Of a stretch of DNA of 38,274 nucleotides, positions 1 through 8,273 are shown in pieces. The translations under genes were made by a program, and so were the position numbers. Origin of the DNA: Burkholderia sp. IMCC1007 (GTDB taxonomy: Bacteria > Pseudomonadota > Gammaproteobacteria > Burkholderiales > Burkholderiaceae); assembly GCF_027257875.1 (NCBI RefSeq), contig NZ_JAPVQY010000069.1, positions 1-38,274 of the forward strand, in the 5' to 3' direction. The notes under the pieces were generated by a model that saw only the letters and a list, made by a program, of their open reading frames with translations, was not told the DNA's origin and did no database searches. The stretch's first letter is position 1. Each line of letters starts with the position of its first letter.

Positions 1-743
1 GCCTCGAACTCGCGATCGCGCGCGGCGCGCTCGGCGAAGGGTTCGCCGCGCCTGCCGCGCGCGCAAGCGGCACGCTCGCCGCGCTGTCGGGCGGCGGCGA
101 CGTCGAACTGTACGAACTCGGCGAGCCGGGCGCGGAGCCGCGGCTCGCGTCGGTCGGCCCCGCCGATGGCCCGCTGCTGCCGGGTGCGCAGCCGCTGCCG
201 TTCGACGCATTCGCGCGGCGCGCGCTGGGCGAGCGCCTGGATCTGTGCCAGTTCGAATTCGAATCGCAGCCGTGGCGCTTCGACCGCGCGACGGCCAAGC
301 GCCTGCGCGTGCCGATCGCCCTCGCCGCGACGACGCTCGGCGTCGCCGTGATCGGGATGAACCTGTACTGGTGGAAGCTGTCGCGCGAACGCGATGCGCT
401 GTCCGCGCAGATCACCGAGACGCTGCTGTCCGCATTCCCGAAGACGACGACGGTGCTCGATCCGCCCGCGCAGATGCAGCGCCAGCTCGACCAGCTGCGC
501 GTCGCGGCGGGCGAGCTGTCGCCGAACGATTTTCTCGCGCTGTCGAGCGCGCTGTCGCGTTCGATGGGCCCGCTGCCGCTGAACGGGATCGCGTCGCTCG
601 ATTATCACGACCGGCGGCTCGACGTCGGCTTCAAGCCGGAGGTCAAGGTGGACCCCGATTTCCCGCAGCGTCTCGCACGCAACGGGTTGGCCGGCGAAGT
701 CGACAGCAGCACCGGCAAATGGACGATCCGGAGCCGCTCATGA
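1..743 (+). CDS. gspL: Type II secretion protein GspL, C-terminal part (5' truncated by window edge)
   Basis: Inner-membrane protein of the type II secretion system; it links the cytoplasmic ATPase GspE to the membrane platform and pairs with GspM. The reading frame is open from base 3 and ends with TGA at 741-743, giving about 246 residues. The visible part holds the end of the actin-like cytoplasmic domain, one membrane segment (VPIALAATTLGVAVIGMNLY, about nt 309-368) and a periplasmic ferredoxin-like domain. The stop overlaps the gspM start in an ATGA, as expected for translationally coupled genes. Identity rests on this topology together with the gspM and gspN genes that follow. The start lies outside the window. 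Confidence 0.9.
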   Translation, partial: LELAIARGALGEGFAAPAARASGTLAALSGGGDVELYELGEPGAEPRLASVGPADGPLLPGAQPLPFDAFARRALGERLDLCQFEFESQPWRFDRATAKRLRVPIALAATTLGVAVIGMNLYWWKLSRERDALSAQITETLLSAFPKTTTVLDPPAQMQRQLDQLRVAAGELSPNDFLALSSALSRSMGPLPLNGIASLDYHDRRLDVGFKPEVKVDPDFPQRLARNGLAGEVDSSTGKWTIRSRS

Positions 744-1246
744 AGACCGAACAACTGAACCAGACGCTCGCGCAGTTCTGGGGCGAGCGCACGCAGCGCG
801 AAAGGACGCTGCTGGGCTGGGGCGGCGCCGTGCTCGTCATCGCGATCGCGTATTCGGTGCTGTGGGCGCCCGCGCAGGAAGGCAGCGCGCGGATCCGCAA
901 CGCGCTGCCGACGATGCGTCGCGAGCTCGCGGAGATGACCGCGCAGGCCAACGAGGCGAAGTCGCTGGCCGCCGCCGCGCAAGGCGTCGCGCCGACCGGC
1001 CTCGCGCTGAAGGACGCGCTCACCGCGTCGCTGTCCGATCACGGGCTGCAGGGTGCGCAGACGCAGGTCGTCGGCAACGGCGTGCAGATCCAGATGAAGA
1101 ACGTGCCGTTCCCGGTGTGGACGCAGTGGCTCGACGACGCGCGCCGGCAGTTCAAGGTGCAGGTCGGCGAAGCGCACGTCACCGGGCTGAAGGAAGACGG
1201 CCAGGTCGACCTGACGGCCGTGATGCAACCCTCGATGCAGAAATGA
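740..1246 (+). CDS. gspM: Type II secretion protein GspM
   Basis: Small bitopic inner-membrane component (168 aa) of the type II secretion platform; GspM stabilises GspL and shares its fold. It has a short cytoplasmic N-terminus rich in E, Q and R, one membrane segment (LLGWGGAVLVIAIAYSVLW, residues about 24-42), a coiled-coil-like stretch around residues 55-80 and a periplasmic domain. Length and topology match the family. The ATG at 740 overlaps the gspL stop (ATGA); the same frame is open further upstream, but that would overlap gspL extensively and is a shadow. Confidence 0.9.
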   Translation: MKTEQLNQTLAQFWGERTQRERTLLGWGGAVLVIAIAYSVLWAPAQEGSARIRNALPTMRRELAEMTAQANEAKSLAAAAQGVAPTGLALKDALTASLSDHGLQGAQTQVVGNGVQIQMKNVPFPVWTQWLDDARRQFKVQVGEAHVTGLKEDGQVDLTAVMQPSMQK

Positions 1247-1277
1247 CGCAGTGGATGAAACCAGCAGCGGCCGGCCG

Positions 1278-2066
1278 ATGAGGCCGGGGATCAGGCGGCT
1301 CGTCGCCGCATTGCCGTGGGTGGCGGCAGGCGGGCTCGCGGCGGCCGTGACGCTCGTCGCGCTCGCGCCGGCCGCATGGATCGCGCCGCAGTTCGCGCGC
1401 GCGACCGGCGGCCACGTGAATCTCGTCGATCCGGACGGATCGCTGTGGCATGGCTCGGGCACGCTGATGCTCGCGCCGGGCGCCGACCAGAGTGCGGCCA
1501 CGCTGCTGCCGGGCCGCGTCGAATGGACGACGCGCTTCTGGCCGCTCCTGACCGGCCGCGTGCAGATGCGCATGCGGCAAACCGACGCGATGCCCGATGC
1601 GGTCACGCTCGACGCGACGTGGCGCGGCGCAGTGCTGTCGGCGGGCACGATGGCCGTGCCCGCGTCGCTGCTCGCCGGGCTCGGCACGCCGTTCAACACG
1701 CTCGACCTGCAGGGCGACGTGCGGCTCGGCTGGACCGACTGGCGCCTGCTCGGCAACAACGCGTACGGCCAGCTGACGGTGACGATCGATTCGATGAGTT
1801 CGCGCGTGTCGCGCGTGAAGCCGCTCGGGTCGTACCGTGCGGTGCTGCAGGCGAAGGGAACGGGTGCCGATCTCGACCTGTCGACGACGCAGGGGCCGCT
1901 GTTCCTCGACGGACACGGCAGCTTCGGCCCCGGCCAGGGATCGTTCCGCGGCACCGCGCACGCGGCGCCGGAGCAGCAGGCGAACCTCGCCGGGCTGCTG
2001 AACCTGCTCGGCCATCCGATCGGCAACAACCAGGTGTCGCTGATCTTCGGCGACGCGATGCGCTGA
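1278..2066 (+). CDS. gspN: Type II secretion protein GspN
   Basis: Accessory inner-membrane/periplasmic component of the type II secretion system, found as the last gene of some gsp operons and not essential in all species. The 262-residue product has an N-terminal membrane anchor (about residues 7-28) followed by a periplasmic beta-rich domain containing the WHGSG motif common in GspN proteins. I chose the ATG at 1278 because it sits just before the charged and hydrophobic anchor; a GTG at 1251 in the same frame would add nine residues, and neither has a strong ribosome-binding site. It converges with the efflux lipoprotein gene, leaving a 36-base gap with no clear terminator. Confidence 0.85.
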   Translation: MRPGIRRLVAALPWVAAGGLAAAVTLVALAPAAWIAPQFARATGGHVNLVDPDGSLWHGSGTLMLAPGADQSAATLLPGRVEWTTRFWPLLTGRVQMRMRQTDAMPDAVTLDATWRGAVLSAGTMAVPASLLAGLGTPFNTLDLQGDVRLGWTDWRLLGNNAYGQLTVTIDSMSSRVSRVKPLGSYRAVLQAKGTGADLDLSTTQGPLFLDGHGSFGPGQGSFRGTAHAAPEQQANLAGLLNLLGHPIGNNQVSLIFGDAMR

Positions 2067-2102
2067 CGCGCGCAGCGGCGTCGCTCCTTTCCGTTCCTGC
2101 GC

Positions 2103-3662
2103 CTACTTCTGCGCGAGCGGCGCGGTGGCCGCCGGTGCGGTCGCGGCCGGCGCCGCCGCACCCGACGCCGGTGCCGGCGCGGCCATGTCGCCCGTTTCGC
2201 GCGTCATCTCCGACGTATTCCAGCCGCCGCCGAGCGCCTTCACGAGCCCGACCGACGACACCATCCGCTGGCCGGAGATCGTCGCCAGCTTCTGCTGCGC
2301 GGTAAACGCCGTGGTCTGCGCGGTCAGCACGTTCAGGTACGCGACCGTGCCGGCCTTGTACTGGTTCGTGACGATCGCGAGCGCGTGCTCGGCGCTGTCG
2401 ACGGCCTGCCGCTGCACGTCCACTTCCTGCGCGAGGATGCGTTGCGACGCGAGGTTGTCCTCGACGTCCTGGAACGCGGTGAGCACCGCGAGGCGATACG
2501 CGGCGACGTTCTCGTCGTAGGTTGCGCGGGCGGCCTCCGTCTGCGCGGCGCGCAGGCCCGCGTCGAACAGCGTCGCGGCGAGCTGCGGGCCGACCGTCCA
2601 GAACCGTGCGGGCAGCGTGAACAGCTGCGACCACACCGAACTCTCGAAGCCGCCGCTTGCCGACAGCGTGAGCGTCGGGAAGAACGCGGAAATCGCGACG
2701 CCGATCTGCTCGTTCGCGGCGGCCGCGCGGCGCTCGGCCGCCGCGACGTCGGGCCGGCGCTCGAGGATCGCGGACGGCACGTCGACCGGCGTGATCGGCG
2801 GTTCGGCCGTGAGCGGGTTCGGCGGCAGCGAGAACGTGGACGCCGGTTCGCCGATCAGCGTCGCGATCGCATGCTCGTACTGCGCGCGCGCGACGCCGTT
2901 TTCGATCGCCGCCGCCTGCGCGCTCTGCAGCTGCGTCTGCGCCTGGATCACGTCCGCGCGCGCGGCCACGCCCTGCGCGTACTGGTTCTGCGTGAGCTTC
3001 AGCGATTCGCCGTACGACTTCACGGTGTCGTCGAGCAGCTTCTGCAGCGCATCGGACGTGCGCAGCTGGAAATAGGTTTGCGCGAGCAGCGCCTGCTGCG
3101 ACAGCCGCGCGTTCGCGAGCTCGGCCGCGGCGGCCGCTTCGCCGGCGCGCTGCGCGCTCACGGTGCGGCTCACCTTGCCCCACAGGTCCGGCTCCCAGCT
3201 CGCGTCGAGGCCGACGCTGTAACTGTTGCTGATCGACCCGCCACTGCCGAAATTCGACGACGTGCCCGACGACGCCGACGCGCGCCCCGACCGGGAGCGC
3301 GACGCCGACGCGCTCAGCCCGACGGTCGGGAAATATGCGGCGCGCGCCTCGGTGACGAGCGCACGGGCCTGCCGGTACGCGGCGGCCGATTGCGCGATGG
3401 TCTGGTTCGATGCGTTGAGCTTGTCGATCAGCGCGTCGAGCTGCGGATCGTTGTAGACGGTCCACCATGGGCCGCGGTCGGTGCGATCGGCGGGCTGCGC
3501 GACCTTCCAGCCGGCCGGCGCTTCCTTGTATGCGGCCGGGATCGACGTGTCGGGGCGATGATAGTCGGGCCCGACGGCGCAGCCGGCGAGCAGCACGGCC
3601 GTCGCAACGGCGACGGCGGCGCTCAGCGGGCGAAGGGCGCGCGGGAGGGAGGCGTACGGCAT
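2103..3662 (-). CDS. NodT/OprM-family outer-membrane efflux lipoprotein
   Basis: Outer-membrane channel subunit of a tripartite drug efflux pump (TolC-like, NodT subfamily), 519 aa. The ATG at 3662 gives a signal peptide ending in a lipobox (LLAGC, residues about 21-25), followed by the family hallmark VGPDYHRP, then two outer-membrane efflux repeats with long alpha-helical, Gln/Ala-rich segments. The Ala/Pro-rich tail (residues about 490-519) is probably disordered. Frames open further upstream would place the lipobox internally, so they are rejected. It lies back to back with the MarR/DHA2 genes and may supply their outer-membrane channel. The substrate cannot be read from the sequence. Confidence 0.92.
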   Translation of the reverse strand: MPYASLPRALRPLSAAVAVATAVLLAGCAVGPDYHRPDTSIPAAYKEAPAGWKVAQPADRTDRGPWWTVYNDPQLDALIDKLNASNQTIAQSAAAYRQARALVTEARAAYFPTVGLSASASRSRSGRASASSGTSSNFGSGGSISNSYSVGLDASWEPDLWGKVSRTVSAQRAGEAAAAAELANARLSQQALLAQTYFQLRTSDALQKLLDDTVKSYGESLKLTQNQYAQGVAARADVIQAQTQLQSAQAAAIENGVARAQYEHAIATLIGEPASTFSLPPNPLTAEPPITPVDVPSAILERRPDVAAAERRAAAANEQIGVAISAFFPTLTLSASGGFESSVWSQLFTLPARFWTVGPQLAATLFDAGLRAAQTEAARATYDENVAAYRLAVLTAFQDVEDNLASQRILAQEVDVQRQAVDSAEHALAIVTNQYKAGTVAYLNVLTAQTTAFTAQQKLATISGQRMVSSVGLVKALGGGWNTSEMTRETGDMAAPAPASGAAAPAATAPAATAPLAQK

Positions 3663-3955
3663 CGTGGTTTTCCTGTCTGGGCGCGACGACGGCCAAGCGG
3701 CGTCGCGCGATGCGGTCGTCGTGCCGCTGGCGGACAAATGGTAACTGACGGCGGAGTGGCCGCGCAGCCCTAAGGGTACGGTGCGCAACGGCCCGAATGT
3801 GTTACCGCCGCGGCCGGCCGGTTTACGGGCCATTACGGATCGCTTGCGGGCGGCGACAGCGGCAGACGCCGGCAAGCGGCGGGCACGGCGACGGGCCGCG
3901 CATCGCGCGGCCGGCGTTCAGTCAGGATGGCGGGAGCGGCGTGATGCGGGTGGCG

Positions 3956-4240
3956 TCAGTGGCAGCGCACGGGCACCGGGACGGATTCGGCGGCTGACCG
4001 CCATGATGACGGCTCCGCGGCCGACGGCTGGCTCGTGCGGCGGGCGGCGGCCTTCGCATTGCGCTGCCGGCGATGATCGAACCATGCGAACCCGAGCGCC
4101 GCGAGCGATCCTCCCGGCAGCACCAGCATCGTCACGTACAGCGCGATTTTCCAGCCGCGGTGCGGCCCGGAAAACACATGATGAGTGGTATCGGTCAGAT
4201 TGCGGCGCAGCGCGCCGGCGGCATTTTTCAGGAACAGCAT
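3956..4240 (-). CDS. Small single-span membrane protein, unknown function
   Basis: About 94 residues with one clear membrane segment (IALYVTMLVLPGGSLAALGF), a basic post-membrane stretch (FDHRRQRNAKAAARR) and a low-complexity Ser/Pro tail. The ATG at 4240 has a GAGG about nine bases upstream; an alternative ATG at 4249 lies too close to it. I do not recognise a family. It sits between the efflux lipoprotein gene and the MarR gene, on the strand of the former. A longer plus-strand frame covers the same bases but is Arg-rich shadow sequence. The gene is plausible, not certain. Confidence 0.5.
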   Translation of the reverse strand: MLFLKNAAGALRRNLTDTTHHVFSGPHRGWKIALYVTMLVLPGGSLAALGFAWFDHRRQRNAKAAARRTSQPSAAEPSSWRSAAESVPVPVRCH

Positions 4241-4324
4241 CGCGAACATCCTCGGGGGCCCGGCAGCGCGGGCGAAGCGGTCAGAACATAGTCTCCGGCA
4301 GTGCAACATGCACGTCGTAACTGG

Positions 4325-4353
4325 TTGACTGAAATAATATTGACTAAGCAATC
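4325..4353. promoter_or_regulatory. Putative MarR operator upstream of the marR-DHA2 genes
   Basis: An AT-rich island in otherwise GC-rich DNA carries two direct TTGACT copies (4325-4330 and 4340-4345) and an imperfect palindrome ATTG-N6-CAAT (4339-4352). MarR-family regulators usually bind such short AT-rich palindromes next to their own gene and the pump they control. It lies 60-90 bases upstream of the marR start. That MarR binds here is inference from position and symmetry. Confidence 0.4.
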
Positions 4354-4414
4354 ATTTTTCAAGATACTGGGCGCGTTTTGACCTGAAACGCACTGTTGCT
4401 GCGCGCGCAATCGC

Positions 4415-4903
4415 ATGAACGGCGGCCTCTACGATCCCGACACCATCGCACTGGAAACGAGCCTCGGTTATTACCTGACCAAGGCCCGGCAGGCGCTCGT
4501 CGAGCGGATGGACCGCGCGCTCGAGCCGTTCGACCTCACCGCGCAGCAGATCGGCGTGATCCTGCTGTTGTCGCGCGGCTACGCGCGCACGCCGTTCGAG
4601 CTGTCGCGCAAGATGTCGTACGACAGCGGATCGATGACGCGGATGCTCGACCGCCTCGAGCGCAAGGGCCTCGTTGCACGCTCGCGCAGCGAACAGGACC
4701 GCCGGATGATCGAGCTGACGCTCACCGAGCGCGGGGCCGACGCGGCCCGCGCGCTGCCGTCGCTGATCGCCACCGCGCTGAACGCGCAGCTCGCCGGCTT
4801 CTCGGCCGACGAACTCGCGACGCTCATCGGCCTGCTGCAACGCTTCATCGCGAACGGGCCCGGCGACGTCGGCTGCCCGTCCCCCGTCGATCCCGATCGC
4901 TGA
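4415..4903 (+). CDS. MarR-family transcriptional regulator
   Basis: Cytoplasmic dimeric winged-helix repressor of 162 residues, the usual MarR length. The dimerisation helix lies at about 10-35, the winged HTH at about 40-100 with the recognition helix in SYDSGSMTRMLDRLE, and the wing in RSEQDRRMIELTLTERG. The DxRR-like pattern in the wing and the spacing fit the EmrR/MprA branch, which senses drugs or phenolics. The gene precedes a DHA2 drug exporter and is probably its repressor. No good ribosome-binding site is visible before the ATG; no other start is available in the frame. Confidence 0.93.
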   Translation: MNGGLYDPDTIALETSLGYYLTKARQALVERMDRALEPFDLTAQQIGVILLLSRGYARTPFELSRKMSYDSGSMTRMLDRLERKGLVARSRSEQDRRMIELTLTERGADAARALPSLIATALNAQLAGFSADELATLIGLLQRFIANGPGDVGCPSPVDPDR

Positions 4904-5082
4904 GCGCACGGAGAGACGATGTCTAGGTTAAATATTCGCTTATTTCTCTGTCTGGGCAGAAGATGACGCGGCATGTGGTCGTTCGCTCCCCTGTCACCCT
5001 GATCCATCCGGACGGGCCGCGCGGTATCGCGCGCCCGTGCGCTGTGCCGGCGCGTTCCGCGCGCCGCGTCTAGGAGATTCCG

Positions 5083-6645
5083 ATGTCCGCCACCACGGCA
5101 TCCGCCGCGCCGCCCGCCGCCGAACCCGCACCGCTCACCGGCGGCGCGCTCGCGCTGCTCACCGTCGGGCTCGCGCTCGGCACCTTCATGGAAGTGCTGG
5201 ACACGTCGATCGCGAACGTCGCGGTGCCGACCATCTCGGGCAGCCTCGGCGTCGCGACGAGCGAAGGCACGTGGGTGATCTCGTCGTATTCGGTCGCATC
5301 CGCGATCGCGGTGCCGCTCACCGGCTGGCTCGCGCGGCGGGTCGGCGAGGTGCGCCTCTTCACGCTGTCGGTGCTCGCGTTCACGATCGCGTCGGCGCTG
5401 TGCGGCCTCGCATCGAACTTCGAGACGCTGATCGCGTTCCGGCTGCTGCAGGGTCTCGTGTCGGGCCCGATGGTGCCGCTGTCGCAGACGATCCTGATGC
5501 GCAGCTATCCGCCCGCGAAACGCGGGCTCGCGCTCGGGCTATGGGCGATGACGGTGATCGTCGCGCCGATTTTCGGCCCGCTGCTGGGCGGCTGGATCAG
5601 CGACAACTACACGTGGCCGTGGATTTTCTACATCAACCTGCCGATCGGCATCTTCTCCGCGGCCTGCGCGTACTTCCTGCTGCGCGGCCGCGAGACGAAG
5701 ACGACGAAACAGCGCATCGACGCGATCGGCCTTGCGCTGCTCGTGATCGGCGTGTCGTGCCTGCAGATGATGCTCGACCTCGGCAAGGACCGCGACTGGT
5801 TCAACTCGACCTTCATCGTCGCGCTCGCGCTGATCGCGGTCGTGTCGCTCGCGTTCATGCTCGTGTGGGAGGCGACCGAGAAGGAGCCGGTGGTCGACCT
5901 GTCGCTGTTCAAGGACCGCAACTTCGCACTCGGCGCGCTGATCATCTCGTTCGGTTTCATGGCGTTCTTCGGCTCGGTCGTGATCTTCCCGCTGTGGCTG
6001 CAGACGGTGATGGGCTACACGGCCGGCAAGGCCGGCCTCGCGACCGCGCCGGTCGGGCTGCTCGCGCTCGTGCTGTCGCCGCTGATCGGGCGCAACATGC
6101 ACCGGCTCGACCTGCGGATGGTCGCGTGCTTCGCGTTCATCGTGTTCGCGATCGTGTCGGTCTGGAACTCGACGTTCACGCTCGACGTGCCGTTCAACCA
6201 CGTGATCCTGCCGCGGCTCGTGCAAGGGATCGGCGTCGCGTGTTTCTTCGTGCCGATGACGACGATCACGCTGTCGAGCATCCCGGACGAACGGCTCGCG
6301 AGCGCGTCGGGGCTGTCGAACTTCCTGCGCACGCTGTCGGGCGCGATCGGCACCGCGGCCAGCTCGACGTTCTGGGAGAACGACGCGATCTACCACCACG
6401 CGCGGCTGTCGGAATCGGTGAGCGTCTACGCGCAGAACACGACCGACTACCAGGGCGCGCTCGCGCAGCTCGGCATCGTCGGGCAGACGGCCAATGCGCA
6501 GCTCAACCAGCTCGTCACGCAGCAGGGCTTCATGATGGCGACCAACGACTTCTTCCACCTGTCGGCCGGCGTGTTCATCGTGCTGGCCGCGCTCGTGTGG
6601 ATCACGAAGCCGAGGAAGGGGGCGGGGCCCGCGATGGGGCATTGA
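5083..6645 (+). CDS. DHA2-family MFS multidrug exporter (EmrB/QacA type, 14 TM)
   Basis: Inner-membrane proton-driven drug exporter, 520 aa. The first helix carries the DHA2 signature (LDTSIANVAVPTI, motif D1), followed by motif A (GWLARRVGEVRLF) and motif C (around APIFGPLLGGWI). Hydrophobic segments fit 14 spans. A GGAG sits seven bases before the ATG at 5083. EmrB-type pumps normally work with an EmrA/HlyD adaptor encoded directly upstream, but here only 179 bases separate it from marR and no adaptor is encoded anywhere in the window. It could use an adaptor encoded elsewhere or work alone. The nearby NodT lipoprotein is the likely outer-membrane partner. Confidence 0.93.
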   Translation: MSATTASAAPPAAEPAPLTGGALALLTVGLALGTFMEVLDTSIANVAVPTISGSLGVATSEGTWVISSYSVASAIAVPLTGWLARRVGEVRLFTLSVLAFTIASALCGLASNFETLIAFRLLQGLVSGPMVPLSQTILMRSYPPAKRGLALGLWAMTVIVAPIFGPLLGGWISDNYTWPWIFYINLPIGIFSAACAYFLLRGRETKTTKQRIDAIGLALLVIGVSCLQMMLDLGKDRDWFNSTFIVALALIAVVSLAFMLVWEATEKEPVVDLSLFKDRNFALGALIISFGFMAFFGSVVIFPLWLQTVMGYTAGKAGLATAPVGLLALVLSPLIGRNMHRLDLRMVACFAFIVFAIVSVWNSTFTLDVPFNHVILPRLVQGIGVACFFVPMTTITLSSIPDERLASASGLSNFLRTLSGAIGTAASSTFWENDAIYHHARLSESVSVYAQNTTDYQGALAQLGIVGQTANAQLNQLVTQQGFMMATNDFFHLSAGVFIVLAALVWITKPRKGAGPAMGH

Positions 6646-6715
6646 ACGCGGAGACCGGGCGGTAGCCGCCGGATCGGTTGCCGGGCACGTCTGACTTCCG
6701 TCCGCGTCGCGCGCC

Positions 6716-7642
6716 TCACTCCCGCGCGCGCAATCCCCCGAACGCGAGATCGTCGCCCGACGCGATCGGCAGCGTCGCCCGCGCGACCTCGAGCCACGCC
6801 CGCGCCGCGTGCGACAGATACCCCTTCTTCAGCCAGCCCAGCGCGATCGCCCATGTGATCTCCGGCTCGACGATCGGCCGGCACGTGAACTGCCCCGCAT
6901 CCAGCCGCCGGCAGTACGGCTCCGGCAGCAGCGCGATGCCGACGCCCGCGTGCACCAGCGCGGCCATGAAATCCCAGTGGCCGCTGCGGCTCACGATCGA
7001 CGGCGTGAAGCCGACCTGCCGGCACGCATCGAGCACCGCGTCGTGCAGCGCGAGGCTTTCCGCGTAGAACACGAACGACTCGCGCGCCAGATCGGCGAGC
7101 GGCACGGCCGCGTGATCCTCCCAGCGCGACTCGCGCGGCGCGACGAGCCACAGTGGTGCATGCACCATCGGCAGCCGGTCGAACGTGCCGGGGTCGACGG
7201 GCTCCAGCAGCCCGCCGAGCTCCAGCTCGCCCGACATCAGCGCGGCCTCGATCATCCGCGCGCCCTGCTCGAACAGCTTCAGCTCGATGTTCGGATAGCG
7301 CTGCTTGTACGCGGCGATGATCGGCGTGAACAACGATCCGCCGAGCGGCGGGATGCCGATCGTCAGCTCGCCGCGCCCGAGCGTGCCGAGATCCTTCAGC
7401 TCCGATTGCAGCTGGGCCTGCGCGGCGAGCACGTCCTGGCCGCGCTGGAACACGATCCGCCCCGCATCGGTCAGCACCATCTGCCGGCCGTCGCGCAGCA
7501 GCAGCGGCGAGCCGATCTCGTCCTCGAGCGCCTTCACCATCTTGCTGATGGTCGGCTGCGTGACGAACAGCCGGTCGGCGGCCGCGGTGAAACTCTGCTG
7601 ACGGACCACCTCGACGAAGTACCGCAGCGCGCGCAATTCCAT
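6716..7642 (-). CDS. LysR-family regulator, probable controller of the cid/lrg pair
   Basis: DNA-binding regulator of 308 aa. The N-terminal HTH (residues about 1-60, with FTAAADRLFVTQPTISKMVK) is classic LysR and the C-terminal half is the effector-binding PBP-like domain (about 90-295). Sequence and position, divergent from cidA/lrgA-lrgB-like genes, match CidR-type regulators, which respond to weak acids such as acetate or pyruvate in other bacteria; that effector is inference here. The ATG at 7642 is the natural start. An operator-like palindrome lies in the 141-base divergent region. Confidence 0.92.
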   Translation of the reverse strand: MELRALRYFVEVVRQQSFTAAADRLFVTQPTISKMVKALEDEIGSPLLLRDGRQMVLTDAGRIVFQRGQDVLAAQAQLQSELKDLGTLGRGELTIGIPPLGGSLFTPIIAAYKQRYPNIELKLFEQGARMIEAALMSGELELGGLLEPVDPGTFDRLPMVHAPLWLVAPRESRWEDHAAVPLADLARESFVFYAESLALHDAVLDACRQVGFTPSIVSRSGHWDFMAALVHAGVGIALLPEPYCRRLDAGQFTCRPIVEPEITWAIALGWLKKGYLSHAARAWLEVARATLPIASGDDLAFGGLRARE

Positions 7643-7680
7643 CGATCACTCCCCACATTGGTGCGGCAAGCCGCGACTGA

Positions 7681-7695
7681 ATTCCGAATCGGAAT
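7681..7695. promoter_or_regulatory. LysR-type operator (T-N11-A palindrome) in the cid/lrg promoter region
   Basis: Perfect 7-1-7 inverted repeat ATTCCGAATCGGAAT containing the T-N11-A core typical of LysR regulators. It lies between the divergent lysR and cidA genes. Its centre is about 66 bases upstream of the start expected from the -10 box TATACT at 7742-7747, the usual place for the LysR recognition site. A second hairpin-like repeat TAGGG-GAAA-CCCTA (7730-7743) abuts the -10. Binding itself is inferred. Confidence 0.6.
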
Positions 7696-7718
7696 GACAA
7701 GGATAGAGACAAGTCATT

Positions 7719-7747
7719 TTATTTATGGTTAGGGGAAACCCTATACT
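7719..7747 (+). promoter_or_regulatory. Putative promoter of the cidA/lrgA-lrgB genes
   Basis: A strong -10 (TATACT, 7742-7747) sits 17 bases after a poor -35 (TTATTT, 7719-7724). A good -10 with a weak -35 fits an activator-dependent promoter, consistent with the LysR site upstream. The cidA start is about 37 bases downstream of the -10. Confidence 0.45.
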
Positions 7748-7783
7748 TGCGCCATTGACAGAATCGTCTGTATGGAGCCCGCA

Positions 7784-8260
7784 ATGAACACGCCGACCGC
7801 CACTGCCGCCGCCCGCCCCGCTGCTTCCGGCAACGTTACGCGTACGGGCCGGATCGTGCTGCAGGCCACCGCGCTCGGCGTGCTGTGGATGGCGGTCGAC
7901 TGGGCCGTGCGCGCGGTCGGGCTGCCCGTGCCGTCCGGCGTGATCGGCCTCGCGGTGCTGCTCGCGCTGCTGTTTTCGGGCCGCGTCGCGCCGGCATGGG
8001 TGAAGGACGGCGCGAACTGGCTGCTGTCCGACATGCTGCTGTTCTTCGTGCCGGCCGCCGTCGCGGCGGTCCAGTACGGCGGCCTGTTCCGCGAGGACGG
8101 CTGGCGCATCGCGCTGGTCATGCTGGCCGGCACCGCATTCGTGATGGTCGCGGTGGCCGTTGCGGTCGACCTCGCCGCGAAGCTCGAACGCCGGCTCGCC
8201 GCGCAGCGTGTGTTCGCCGAACGCCGCCGCGCGCGCCTCGCCACCGTGTCCGCCCACTGA
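7784..8260 (+). CDS. CidA/LrgA-family holin-like membrane protein
   Basis: Small inner-membrane protein of the CidA/LrgA family (158 aa), implicated in murein hydrolase export, programmed lysis or, with LrgB, pyruvate/organic-acid handling. It has four hydrophobic spans and the family motifs LPVPSGVIGLAVL and NWLLSDMLLFFVPAAVA. I place the start at the ATG at 7784, because the GGAG at 7774-7777 is well spaced for it; the ATG at 7772 overlaps that GGAG. It is followed 13 bases later by the lrgB-like gene. The basic C-terminal tail (residues about 130-158) is cytoplasmic. Confidence 0.92.
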   Translation: MNTPTATAAARPAASGNVTRTGRIVLQATALGVLWMAVDWAVRAVGLPVPSGVIGLAVLLALLFSGRVAPAWVKDGANWLLSDMLLFFVPAAVAAVQYGGLFREDGWRIALVMLAGTAFVMVAVAVAVDLAAKLERRLAAQRVFAERRRARLATVSAH

Positions 8261-8273
8261 CCCGGAGCCTGCG

